From assembly GCF_051857545.1 (NCBI RefSeq), contig NZ_JBPZHB010000006.1:372001-436000 (forward strand): a stretch of 64,000 nucleotides of DNA. Direction: 5' to 3'. Under the pieces are notes generated by a model. That model was not told the DNA's origin, made no database searches, and worked only from the letters and a program-made list of their open reading frames with translations. Both the position numbers and the translations under genes were made by a program. This document shows positions 8,352 through 17,287 of this stretch, piece after piece; positions within the stretch are counted from its first letter, which is position 1; every line of letters begins with the position of its first letter. The DNA comes from Larkinella sp051857545 (GTDB taxonomy: Bacteria > Bacteroidota > Bacteroidia > Cytophagales > Spirosomataceae).

Positions 8352-9536
8352 ATGATTGCTCAGCATCCTTACATTCACCAGATCGAGGCTGTTTTTCGGA
8401 AGGAATTTAATCGGCAACCGGAGTTACTGCTGCGCGGTCCGGGGCGGATCAACCTGCTGGGCGAACATACGGATTACAATGGGGGCCTGGTGCTACCGGC
8501 CAGTATCGACAAAGAAATTATTTTCGCCATTTCCCGGCGGGATGACCGAACCGGGCGCATTTTCGCCGAAAATGTCAGTCAATCGTTTTCCTTCTCGCTC
8601 GATGATTTTACGCAGTCTCCGCTGGGTTGGCCGAATTACCTGATGGGTGTGGTCGATCAGTTGCAGAAAGCCGGGTATCAGCCGGGCGGTTTTGACCTGG
8701 TTTTTGGCGGAAACATTCCCTCCGGGGCGGGTTTATCGTCGTCGGCTGCGCTGGAATGCGGGCTGGCGTTCGGCCTGAATGAACTGTTCAGTCTGGGCCT
8801 TTCGACCATCGACATGGTGAAATTCAGCCAACGCGCCGAAAATCAGTTTGTTGGGGTCAATTGCGGCATCATGGATCAGTTTGCGTCCATGTTTGGGCGC
8901 GAACAGTCGGTGATTCAACTGGATTGCCAATCGCTGCACCACGAATATTTCCCGTTTCAGACCACCGATTACGCCCTGATTTTGTGCGATACGGGCGTAA
9001 AACATTCCCTCGGCGACAGCGAATACAACACCCGGCGGGAAGAATGCGAAACTGGGGTTGCTATTTTGCAACAATACCAACCTGCCATTCGCCTGCTGCG
9101 CGACGCCACCACGGAACTGGTGGACGCCCACCGCGACGAAATGCCGGGCAAGGTTTACCAACGCTGCCGGTATGTGACCGAAGAAATTCAGCGCGTCCGG
9201 GAAGCCTGTGAATTTTTATTGCAAAACGATCTGGCTGCTTTTGGCCGGAAGATGTACGAAACCCACGACGGTTTGCAGCACGACTACGAAGTCAGTTGCC
9301 CGGAACTGGATTTTCTGGTTGACCAGACGCGGCAGGACGCTGCGGTTTTGGGTGCGCGGATGATGGGGGGCGGTTTTGGCGGCTGCACCATCAACATGGT
9401 CGAACGCGAAGCTGTCGATGCGTTTATTAGCCGCATGAGTACGGTTTATCAGGAAGCCTTCAACATTGCGTTGAAATGCTATCCGGTGCGGATTACGGAT
9501 GGGACGTCGGCGCTTGAGTTGTATGCTGGCCAATAA
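8352..9536 (+). CDS. galK: Galactokinase
   Basis: ATP-dependent phosphorylation of galactose in the Leloir pathway. The start was placed at the ATG at 8352 (394 residues), because the upstream in-frame extension to 8268 lacks family similarity. GHMP-kinase motifs are present: the galactose-binding GRINLLGEHTDYNGG (31-45), the ATP loop PSGAGLSSSAALE (123-135) and the C-terminal GARMMGGGFGGC. No other Leloir gene is adjacent. A hairpin follows the stop codon. Confidence 0.95.
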   Translation: MIAQHPYIHQIEAVFRKEFNRQPELLLRGPGRINLLGEHTDYNGGLVLPASIDKEIIFAISRRDDRTGRIFAENVSQSFSFSLDDFTQSPLGWPNYLMGVVDQLQKAGYQPGGFDLVFGGNIPSGAGLSSSAALECGLAFGLNELFSLGLSTIDMVKFSQRAENQFVGVNCGIMDQFASMFGREQSVIQLDCQSLHHEYFPFQTTDYALILCDTGVKHSLGDSEYNTRREECETGVAILQQYQPAIRLLRDATTELVDAHRDEMPGKVYQRCRYVTEEIQRVREACEFLLQNDLAAFGRKMYETHDGLQHDYEVSCPELDFLVDQTRQDAAVLGARMMGGGFGGCTINMVEREAVDAFISRMSTVYQEAFNIALKCYPVRITDGTSALELYAGQ

Positions 9537-9568
9537 CCGCTGACAGCGGTCGAAGACCCTGTCAGCGG
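9537..9568. terminator. Hairpin between convergent galK and the oxidoreductase gene
   Basis: CCGCTGACAG (9537-9546) pairs perfectly with CTGTCAGCGG (9559-9568) just after the galK stop. No T-run follows, so the termination function is inferred from position. Confidence 0.5.
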
Positions 9569-9589
9569 CAAAGAATACTCGTAAAACCG

Positions 9590-11038
9590 TTACACCACCA
9601 AACTCCAGCCCTCCCGATACTCCCGCTTCACGTACTGATTGGCCAGATCATAATTCGTGATTTTCATGTTGGCGGCATCCCATTGCAGTTTTTTCCGGCC
9701 ATTATACCGATCCGCCGAGCGTTTCGCCGTCGGATTGTCGCGCAGCATCCAGCTCCGCAGGGCCAGATTACCGATCAGAATGCTTTCGGCAAAAGGCGCA
9801 GCATATTCGAACGGCGAACTCGTTACGCCTTTGCCATACCCGGCGATGCAGGCATCGACCCATTGCAGATAATGATCTTCATTCGGCACGCGGGCAATGG
9901 ATTCCGGAATGCTGAGCGTTTCGTTGGCTTTCAACGGCAGCAGTCGCGGATTGGCACCGTAACAGTCGGCCATCAATTTCCCTTTCGACCCGATGAACAA
10001 CACGCCCCCATCAGAATTCCCGAAGGCTTCGCCCGGCTGGAGTTCTTCCGGCAGTTCGGGCAGAATGCCGCCATCATACCAGCTTAGTTTAATGTCGCCC
10101 TTGTTGTCTTTCCGGGGATAATTCAGGTGAATCGACGACGAGAACGGCGTCCAGTCCGGATTGTGATCCTGTTCCCGGAGCGTAAAGGTCCAGGTTCCGG
10201 CCACGCTGCATTCCACCGAATTGGGATAATCGAGCGGCAAAATCCGGAAAACCGGGTCCAGAATGTGGCAGGCCATATCGCCCAGCGCACCCGTTCCATA
10301 CGGCCACCAGCCCCGCCAGTTCCACGGCAGATACGACTGATTGTACGGCACTTTTTTGGCAGGACCCAGCCACAGATCAAAGTCCAGTTCTTTCGGAATC
10401 TCGTACGACTGATCGGTTGGAACGGCTTGTGGCCAAACCGGGCGGTTGGTCCAGGCCAGCACTTTATGCACCTCGCCAATCGTGCCGGCATCGTAGATTT
10501 CCTTCATCCGTCGAACGCCGTTGCCCGAACCGCCCTGGTTGCCCATCTGGGTGATTACCTTGTATTTTTTAGCCGCCTGCCCCAGAATCCGGGATTCGTA
10601 GATATCGTGCGTCAGCGGTTTTTGGGTATACACGTGTTTGCCCAGTTGCATCGCGGCCAGCGTAGCCACAGCGTGGGTGTTGTCGGGCGTCGAAATGGAG
10701 CAGGCATCGATGTTCTTGCGTTCTTTCGACAGCATTTCCCGAAAATCCTTGTAATACGTCGCTTTGGGATATTTGGCGCGCGAGTCAACCGCCTGACGGT
10801 CATCCACATCGCAGAGCGCGACAATGTTCACATGAGGACTTTTGGCAAAAGATGCCAGGTCGCTTTTCCCTTTTCCGCCTACGCCAATCCCGGCAATGTT
10901 CAGTTTATCGCTGGGGGCGATGAAGCCTTTTCCCAGGACATGCCGGGGAACGATCAGAAAAGAAGTAGCCGCCAGTGACGACGTTTTCAGGAAATTCCGA
11001 CGACCGGAATCTTCCGCAGTAGCGTGGTTGTCTTCCAT
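9590..11038 (-). CDS. Gfo/Idh/MocA family oxidoreductase with Tat-type signal
   Basis: The start was chosen at ATG 11038 (482 residues). An in-frame extension to 11086 exists but would place the signal peptide internally. The N-terminus has a twin-arginine signal (GRRNFLKTSSLAATSFL). The Rossmann motif GIGVGGKGKSD follows, and TQKPLTHDI occupies the family EKP position. The C-terminal half is the usual substrate domain with WNWRGWWPYGTGALGDMACH. Such exported NAD(P)-dependent oxidoreductases are common near glycan-use genes in Bacteroidota, but the substrate cannot be read from the sequence. Confidence 0.9.
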   Translation of the reverse strand: MEDNHATAEDSGRRNFLKTSSLAATSFLIVPRHVLGKGFIAPSDKLNIAGIGVGGKGKSDLASFAKSPHVNIVALCDVDDRQAVDSRAKYPKATYYKDFREMLSKERKNIDACSISTPDNTHAVATLAAMQLGKHVYTQKPLTHDIYESRILGQAAKKYKVITQMGNQGGSGNGVRRMKEIYDAGTIGEVHKVLAWTNRPVWPQAVPTDQSYEIPKELDFDLWLGPAKKVPYNQSYLPWNWRGWWPYGTGALGDMACHILDPVFRILPLDYPNSVECSVAGTWTFTLREQDHNPDWTPFSSSIHLNYPRKDNKGDIKLSWYDGGILPELPEELQPGEAFGNSDGGVLFIGSKGKLMADCYGANPRLLPLKANETLSIPESIARVPNEDHYLQWVDACIAGYGKGVTSSPFEYAAPFAESILIGNLALRSWMLRDNPTAKRSADRYNGRKKLQWDAANMKITNYDLANQYVKREYREGWSLVV

Positions 11039-11170
11039 AAAAAGAGGGTTTAGAAAGGAGAAAATGCAGGCTTGTACGCATGGCAATGCGCTAAGGCTGA
11101 AATCAATACGACAAAAGGGCGCGATTGGGCTAGTGCAACCCCAAAATAGTGGTCAAAATTTTGATCGCAT

Positions 11171-11218
11171 AACCAAAAAAACACCCTCGTTAAACCGGTT
11201 TCGGTTTAACGAGGGTGT
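11171..11218 (-). terminator. Strong intrinsic terminator of the M28 peptidase gene
   Basis: A 17-bp perfect stem (ACACCCTCGTTAAACCG, 11181-11197, with its complement at 11202-11218) encloses a GTTT loop. On the minus strand it is followed by eight consecutive T (A-tract within 11171-11180). It lies about 30 bases after the M28 stop codon. Confidence 0.9.
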
Positions 11219-11250
11219 CTCAATCTGATACGGTTTATTGGAAAGAACAC

Positions 11251-12759
11251 TTACTCCTTCCAACGCCATTCGTTCGCGATTTGCAGTGGCGTCCTGAGGC
11301 CCTGAGCAATCAGGAAATCGCGGGTTTTGTTGTCGTCCATGCGTTGCGTCGGAATCGCATCGGCATTGGCGAGCGCGTAGAGCAACATCGCCGAATAACG
11401 GACGGTATTTTTCAACTGGTCTTTGTTGACCAGATTCATGTTGTCGCAATCGGCGTGGTAACAATCCAGCACGTTCCGGTCCAGATGGCCGCTCATGCCG
11501 ACCACGGGCACACCCTCCATCATAAACGGCTGGTGATCACTGTGCAACCCGGCCTGATTCGATACCGTATTTTGGAAAGCCGGTTCGACCAGCTTGACCG
11601 TTTCGCCAATTTCAGTCAGGAAAGGCACCATTTCGCTCCGGCCAAAAGCATTAAAACCGCTCGGGTCGTTGGTCATGTCCAGATTCAGGATGTACCGGAC
11701 GTTGTCCAACTGGCCGCTTTTTTTCAAATCGTCCACCAGACTGCGCGAACCCAGCAAGCCCTGCTCCTCGCCCATGAACATCACAAACTCGATGGTGCGT
11801 TTCGGCTTTATTTTCAGGGCTTTGAACGTGCGGGCAATGTCGAGAATGGAGAACGAGCCAATGCCGTTGTCGATGGCGCCCGTGGCCAGATCCCAGGAGT
11901 CGAGGTGGCCGCCGATGATGATTTTTTCGTCGGGAAACTGCGACCCTTTCAGCGTTGCGACAACATTCCGGGCCCGGATTTTTCGGCTCACGTTGGTCAT
12001 GTCGATCACCGCCATCAGGTTTTTCTGATCCTGCATCCACTGGCGGATTTCCTGGCCACTTTCCAGCGAAATGCACACCGATGGAACCGGAATGAGCTTG
12101 CCGGTTACGGAGGCCGTTCCGGTCAGCAGCACATTGCCCGGCACCAGATTCACCATAATCACACCAATGGCCCCGTGCTGAATGGCGAGAGCGGTTTTTT
12201 CGGAGCGGTGGAGGTTCCGGGCGCCCTTCGTGGGAGCCGCCAGACCGATGTTCACCAGCGCAATTTTCCCTTTGATCCGGTCTTTCAGTGCCGCAAAATC
12301 ACCTTCCAGCCCGTTGCCGATGTCAATGATTTCCCCCTGAACGTGGGCTTCGACGGGCGAATGCGCCAGCGCAACCACTTCGACATCCCGGAAATTATCG
12401 CTTTTTCGGGGTACGACCGCCAGCGTTACCGTGTCGCGCATCCACGATTCCACTTCGAAAGGGGCGTATTTCGTATCCGAATAGCCGTATTGCTTCAGCA
12501 GGTTATAGGTATATTCCTCCGCGCGGCTTCCGTTGGCACTGCCCGTCAGCCGGTGGCCAATTTTTTGCGTGGCATCGGTGAGGGTTTCAAAAACCCGGCT
12601 GTTTTGCAGTACTTCCTGATTGATTTTGGCAAAAACTTTTTCCAGCGTTGGGCGGGATTGTCCTTCGTCGATCCGGTCACCCTTTTTTTTCAGTGTGTAG
12701 GCACTCAGCAAACAAATACCGCCAGAAAGCAGCAGATAAACGTAGACTTTTTTTCGCAT
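11251..12759 (-). CDS. Secreted M28 family zinc aminopeptidase
   Basis: A 502-residue protein from the ATG at 12759, which begins a signal-anchor-like segment (MRKKVYVYLLLSGGICLLSA); a 9-residue in-frame extension is possible. Co-catalytic zinc ligands of M28 are readable in order: GGHLDSWD, D in AIDNGIG, MGEEQGLLGS, LDMTND, and a final histidine in CYHADCDNM. A PA-type insert lies before the catalytic core. It probably digests peptides in the periplasm or at the surface. It is divergent from the S9 peptidase gene, forming a small peptidase cluster. Confidence 0.92.
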   Translation of the reverse strand: MRKKVYVYLLLSGGICLLSAYTLKKKGDRIDEGQSRPTLEKVFAKINQEVLQNSRVFETLTDATQKIGHRLTGSANGSRAEEYTYNLLKQYGYSDTKYAPFEVESWMRDTVTLAVVPRKSDNFRDVEVVALAHSPVEAHVQGEIIDIGNGLEGDFAALKDRIKGKIALVNIGLAAPTKGARNLHRSEKTALAIQHGAIGVIMVNLVPGNVLLTGTASVTGKLIPVPSVCISLESGQEIRQWMQDQKNLMAVIDMTNVSRKIRARNVVATLKGSQFPDEKIIIGGHLDSWDLATGAIDNGIGSFSILDIARTFKALKIKPKRTIEFVMFMGEEQGLLGSRSLVDDLKKSGQLDNVRYILNLDMTNDPSGFNAFGRSEMVPFLTEIGETVKLVEPAFQNTVSNQAGLHSDHQPFMMEGVPVVGMSGHLDRNVLDCYHADCDNMNLVNKDQLKNTVRYSAMLLYALANADAIPTQRMDDNKTRDFLIAQGLRTPLQIANEWRWKE

Positions 12760-12917
12760 AGTGAGGATATCCGTATAACTCCTCAAAATAACAAAAAAGC
12801 GAGGGAATGCCGCGTAAGTGGCGAAAAAACTTTAAGTTTCTTGCCCAAATCGAAACACCTCAACGAATCCTGAAAAAAAGGTGTTATTGGGTTTCGTATT
12901 CAGTCCCATCGAATTCT

Positions 12918-14990
12918 ATGACAAACGCGCAGACGACACCGGTTTTGCCCCAGGCGGCCATCAAACCGACCGAACTGACCACTCACGGCCACACCCGGAT
13001 CGACAATTATTACTGGCTCAACGAACGGGAAAATCCCGAGGTGATCGACTACCTGAAAGCCGAAAATGCGCATCTGGAAGACGTACTAGCGCCCGTCAAA
13101 GACTTTCGGGAGAAGTTGTTTGAGGAAATGAAAGGCCGCATCAAACAGCAGGACGAATCGGTACCCTACAAGGAAGGCAATTATTACTATTATACCAAGT
13201 TTGTCGAAGGGGGCGAATACCCCGTGTATTGCCGGAAACCCGGTTCGCTGGACGCCGAAGAGGAAGTGATGCTGGATGTCAACGAAATGGCAAAACCGTA
13301 TTCGTATTACAACATCGGCGGTCTGGAAGTGTCGGACAATGATGAACTGGTGGCCTACGGCGAAGATACCGTTAGCCGACGGATGTATACGCTGCGCATC
13401 AAAAACCTGAAAACCGGGGAGATTTACCCGGATGCCATTCCCGACACCGAAGGCGGCAGCTACGCCTGGGCGGCTGATAATCAAACCCTTTTCTACATCC
13501 GGAAAGACCCGCAAACGCTGCTGGGCTATCAGGTATACCGTCACGTGCTGGGCACCGATCCGGCGCAGGACATGCTGCTTTATGAAGAAACGGACAACCA
13601 GTTTTACATGGGCCTGGGCCGCATGAAGTCGAAAAAATACATCGCCGTGGTGTCTGACCACAACGGCGTGGCGACGGAATACCGGCTTTTGGAAGCGAGC
13701 AATCCGACGGGCGAGTTTGTCGTTTTTCTGCCCCGCGAAAAAGGCCACGAATACGACATTCAGCACCTGGAAACGAGCTTCTACGTCCGGACAAACTGGA
13801 AGGCCGAAAACTTCCGGCTGATGGAAGCGAAGGAAACCAAAACCAACGACCGGTCGGCCTGGAAAGAAGTCATTCCGCACCGCCACCACGTTTATTTACA
13901 GCAACTGGATGTCTTCAAAAACCACCTGGTTCTGGGCGAACGCAGAGAGGGATTGATTCATCTGCGGGTGATCGATCGCCGGAACAAGGAAGAACATTAC
14001 CTCGATTTTGGCGAACCGGCTTACGTGGCCGGGATTGGCTACAACCCGGATTTCAACACCACCACCCTGCGTTTTGGTTATTCGTCGCTGACGACGCCCA
14101 GTTCGACCTTCGATTACAACATGGAAACGAAGGAAAAAACGCTCATGAAACAGCAGGAAGTGCTGGGCGGTTTTGATCCGGCGAACTACACGTCGGAGCG
14201 GTTTTTCGTCAAATCCCGCGATGGTGCCCGAATTCCGGTTTCGATTGTCCGTCGAAAAGACACCCCCACAGACGGTTCCGCTCCGCTGCTGCAATATTCC
14301 TACGGTTCCTATGGTTATTCGACCGACCCCGGTTTTAGCTCTACCCGCCTGAGTCTGCTCGACCGCGGTTTTCTGTTCGCCATCGCCCACATTCGGGGTG
14401 GTCAGGAAATGGGCCGGAAGTGGTACGACAACGGCAAAATGCTCAAGAAGAAAAACACCTTCAACGACTTTGTGGACGTTTCGGATTATCTGATTCAGCA
14501 CAACTATACGAGCGCCGACAAGCTGTTTGCGATGGGCGGCAGTGCGGGCGGTTTGCTCATGGGTGCGGTGGTAAACCAAAAACCGCAACTGTACCGGGGC
14601 GTCGTGGCGTCGGTGCCGTTTGTCGATGTGGTCACGACCATGCTCGACGAAAGCATTCCGCTGACGACCGGCGAGTTTGAAGAATGGGGCAATCCGAAGA
14701 TCAAGAAATACTACGATTACATGCTGTCGTATTCGCCCTACGACAATGTGAAGGAGCAGGCCTATCCAAACATGCTGGTGATGACCGGTTTACACGATTC
14801 GCAGGTACAATACTGGGAACCGGCCAAATGGGTTGCCAAACTCCGCACCATGAAAACCGACACCAATCAGCTCCTGCTGCACACCAATCTGGAAGCTGGC
14901 CACGGTGGGGCGTCGGGGCGGTTTGAAGCCTTGAAAGAGATTGCGCTGGAATACGCGTTCATACTGAATCTGGTCGGAATCAGGCAATAG
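12918..14990 (+). CDS. ptrB: S9 family prolyl oligopeptidase (oligopeptidase B type)
   Basis: A 690-residue protein from the ATG at 12918; upstream in-frame residues to 12807 have no family similarity. It has an N-terminal seven-bladed propeller region and a C-terminal alpha/beta hydrolase. The nucleophile serine is in MGGSAGGLLMG, the acid lies near GLHDSQVQYWEP, and the histidine is in EAGHGGASGRFE. The last motif and the lack of a signal peptide fit oligopeptidase B, which cleaves short peptides after basic residues in the cytosol. The specificity is inferred from the family. Confidence 0.92.
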   Translation: MTNAQTTPVLPQAAIKPTELTTHGHTRIDNYYWLNERENPEVIDYLKAENAHLEDVLAPVKDFREKLFEEMKGRIKQQDESVPYKEGNYYYYTKFVEGGEYPVYCRKPGSLDAEEEVMLDVNEMAKPYSYYNIGGLEVSDNDELVAYGEDTVSRRMYTLRIKNLKTGEIYPDAIPDTEGGSYAWAADNQTLFYIRKDPQTLLGYQVYRHVLGTDPAQDMLLYEETDNQFYMGLGRMKSKKYIAVVSDHNGVATEYRLLEASNPTGEFVVFLPREKGHEYDIQHLETSFYVRTNWKAENFRLMEAKETKTNDRSAWKEVIPHRHHVYLQQLDVFKNHLVLGERREGLIHLRVIDRRNKEEHYLDFGEPAYVAGIGYNPDFNTTTLRFGYSSLTTPSSTFDYNMETKEKTLMKQQEVLGGFDPANYTSERFFVKSRDGARIPVSIVRRKDTPTDGSAPLLQYSYGSYGYSTDPGFSSTRLSLLDRGFLFAIAHIRGGQEMGRKWYDNGKMLKKKNTFNDFVDVSDYLIQHNYTSADKLFAMGGSAGGLLMGAVVNQKPQLYRGVVASVPFVDVVTTMLDESIPLTTGEFEEWGNPKIKKYYDYMLSYSPYDNVKEQAYPNMLVMTGLHDSQVQYWEPAKWVAKLRTMKTDTNQLLLHTNLEAGHGGASGRFEALKEIALEYAFILNLVGIRQ

Positions 14991-15007
14991 CTATAGCGAT
15001 TTTATCA

Positions 15008-15045
15008 ATAAAGCCCCCGGTTGCTGTGACAATCGGGGGCTTTAT
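15008..15045. terminator. Bidirectional terminator
   Basis: ATAAAGCCCCCGGTTG (15008-15023) pairs with CAATCGGGGGCTTTAT (15030-15045) with one G.T wobble. It lies between the convergent S9 peptidase and serine hydrolase genes and has A/T ends on both sides. Confidence 0.85.
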
Positions 15046-15074
15046 GCTTCAAAAGAATACAGTCACGCTGGCGC

Positions 15075-17108
15075 TCATTTCTCGTAAAATAACGCACCGA
15101 TGCGCTGCCAGTCAAACGTCACACCATCCTGCGAATTCGCTAAAAAAGCAATGACCAGGTTGTCGTCGGGGTAAATAAGGAGGTGGGAACTGCTGCTGAA
15201 CGAATCACCGGCGTGGTGCCAGACCCGGTGACCATTTTTGTCTTTGCCAACATACCAACCCAGACCATATCCGGTTTCTTTCCCGTCTGCCGTAACCTGA
15301 GACGTAAAAAGAACCGCTTTATGATTTAAATACGGTTCTTTTCCATACAACAACTTATTTCCCAGTTTTACCAGATCGCTGGCCGTTGAAAGAAGTCCAC
15401 CTCCCGCGTATTTATAACTCCAGTCTCCCAGTTCATTTTCTTCTCCCGTACCATCATAAAATTTACTACGATTGGGCCTTGTTTTATGAATATCATCACC
15501 ACAGGTATGGAATAAACCCAGCGGTTTCCACAGAATTTTAGCCATATAATCGAGATAGTTTTCGCCACTGATGCCTTCGATGACGGCTCCCAGAAGATTC
15601 CATCCGAAGGTCGAATACCCGAATTTTGAACCGGGTTTGAACAACAGCGTATCTTTTTCAAAAATCCGTAGTGCCTGCGTCGCCGAATCGAAATGTTCCG
15701 TTCGGATAAAATCGCTCCAATCCGTCTCATTATAATCCCGAAATCCGGCCAGATGACCGGCTACCTGACGGGTCGTGATCGGGTGTTTCTTGACCGGAAA
15801 AGACGGGACATAGTTTTGAACGGGCGCATCAAGATCGAGTTTCCCCTCTGAAACAAGTTTAAGTAACGCCAGGGACGTCATCGATTTCGACACGCTATTG
15901 ATCCGAAAAAGCGTGGAATCGCTTACCGCACTCTTATTTTCCCAATCAGCATATCCCAGAGCCGCGGACCATTTAAGTTGGTTATTCACACTGACACAAA
16001 TCTGCATGCCGTTTACCCCCGTGTTGTCCATAAAATCCCGGCAAAGCTGCTCGGCGAGGCATTCAGGCCGGTTTCCCTGACAGGGTGCTTCCGGCGTTTG
16101 CGTTGTAGTTCCGTTCGCATACTGGCTAACAGTGACCGTGGCGGCAACAATGCCCCGTACCTTTTTCCATTCGCCAAAGCTGGTTTCTCTCTCGTAGCTG
16201 GTATACCGTTCGGCGGCTGCCGGTGTATTGACGATGCCGATAAACGTTCCGGGCAAATCAATACCGCCCCGCAGCATCTGTCGAACTTCCTTTTTCCCTT
16301 CAAATTCGACGGTATCAATTTTTAGTTTTTCAGGATGCTCCTGAATGTATTTCCGGTACCCATCCGCAATGTCGGTGCGGTCCTGTAAATCCACGATTTG
16401 TTCGAACGTAACGTAGAACGGTTTGGAAACCGGGTAGTTCAGCGCCGACAGATCAAACTCCAGCCAGCCGTTCTTCATCGCCGATTCTACAACCAGACTT
16501 TGCTGCCATAAATCCTCGCCGGGTTGACCGGTTAACGCATTAACGTCATTTAATCGAATTCGGAATTTGAAGGTCTTCAGGTTATTCCTAAAAATGCGAA
16601 GGTTCGCCTTTTCGAGATAAACCGGAAAAGTAAATCCTTTCTTCAAATGCGATTCTTTGGGTTCAATCAACAGCGCTATGGAACGCCCGGCATACGTCGT
16701 ATCGGTTTCGAGCACACCACCCCGAAACGTGCGGTTTCCCAGCTCAAACGTCTGATTTCGTTCTTTTTTCACCGTTACCGTAATTGTATTTAACGGGATA
16801 GCACGCTCGGGAAGGAAAATGGTGACCGGTTTTTCAGGTTGAAAAAACCGCACCGGCACTGCTTTTTTTCCAAAACCGAGCGCGGAAAAAAGCAGCAAAT
16901 CCGCCCGAAATTTCTGAGGAACCAGGATCGAAAAACTACCATCCGGATTGGACAGCGTTCCGATATTCGACTGGACAATCCCGATGTTGGCATAGGGAAC
17001 CGGCTGCCGGGTCACCCGGTTTAAAACCGTGCCTTTGATGATCAATTGCCCAAAACCGGCCGTCGATAAAAGAATAAGCAGAACAACAATTGGGGTATTT
17101 TTTTTCAT
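15075..17108 (-). CDS. Serine hydrolase (class C beta-lactamase/LACTB-like) with N-terminal carboxypeptidase-regulatory domain
   Basis: A 677-residue protein from ATG 17108, which starts a signal peptide (MKKNTPIVVLLILLSTAGFG). An N-terminal carboxypeptidase-regulatory-like beta domain (about 20-110) and a middle beta-rich region precede a C-terminal hydrolase. The hydrolase motifs are SVSK (SxxK), YST in place of the usual YxN as in LACTB-like proteins, and HHAG (HxG). It is probably an exported peptidase or esterase rather than a resistance enzyme. Convergent with the S9 peptidase. Confidence 0.85.
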   Translation of the reverse strand: MKKNTPIVVLLILLSTAGFGQLIIKGTVLNRVTRQPVPYANIGIVQSNIGTLSNPDGSFSILVPQKFRADLLLFSALGFGKKAVPVRFFQPEKPVTIFLPERAIPLNTITVTVKKERNQTFELGNRTFRGGVLETDTTYAGRSIALLIEPKESHLKKGFTFPVYLEKANLRIFRNNLKTFKFRIRLNDVNALTGQPGEDLWQQSLVVESAMKNGWLEFDLSALNYPVSKPFYVTFEQIVDLQDRTDIADGYRKYIQEHPEKLKIDTVEFEGKKEVRQMLRGGIDLPGTFIGIVNTPAAAERYTSYERETSFGEWKKVRGIVAATVTVSQYANGTTTQTPEAPCQGNRPECLAEQLCRDFMDNTGVNGMQICVSVNNQLKWSAALGYADWENKSAVSDSTLFRINSVSKSMTSLALLKLVSEGKLDLDAPVQNYVPSFPVKKHPITTRQVAGHLAGFRDYNETDWSDFIRTEHFDSATQALRIFEKDTLLFKPGSKFGYSTFGWNLLGAVIEGISGENYLDYMAKILWKPLGLFHTCGDDIHKTRPNRSKFYDGTGEENELGDWSYKYAGGGLLSTASDLVKLGNKLLYGKEPYLNHKAVLFTSQVTADGKETGYGLGWYVGKDKNGHRVWHHAGDSFSSSSHLLIYPDDNLVIAFLANSQDGVTFDWQRIGALFYEK

Positions 17109-17223
17109 GTAAGACCACTTCCAGGTACCGTGGAAAGAACGAATCAACTGGCTAATTGGTCTAATTTCACTGCTTTTGACAACAAAATCAATCGATCAGT
17201 AGCCCCGACCCCCGTATTTACCG

Positions 17224-17254
17224 TTTGCCTAACTTCTCCGCTCTGCGTACTTTG
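17224..17254 (+). promoter_or_regulatory. Bacteroidota-type promoter of xylB
   Basis: TTTG at 17224-17227, a 20-bp spacer, then TACTTTG at 17248-17254, a one-base-shorter form of the TAnnTTTG consensus. It lies 33 bases before the chosen xylB start. Confidence 0.5.
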
Positions 17255-17287
17255 CACTTCGTTTTATATCTGAACCTTGCGTACCCC

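Noticed and set aside
11153..11464. 103-codon minus-strand ORF across the terminator
   Set aside because: Runs through the strong terminator hairpin and the M28 gene in another frame; shadow ORF.
15075..17108. Serine hydrolase considered as a resistance beta-lactamase
   Set aside because: YST in place of YxN and the N-terminal regulatory-like domain fit LACTB-like peptidases better than AmpC enzymes.
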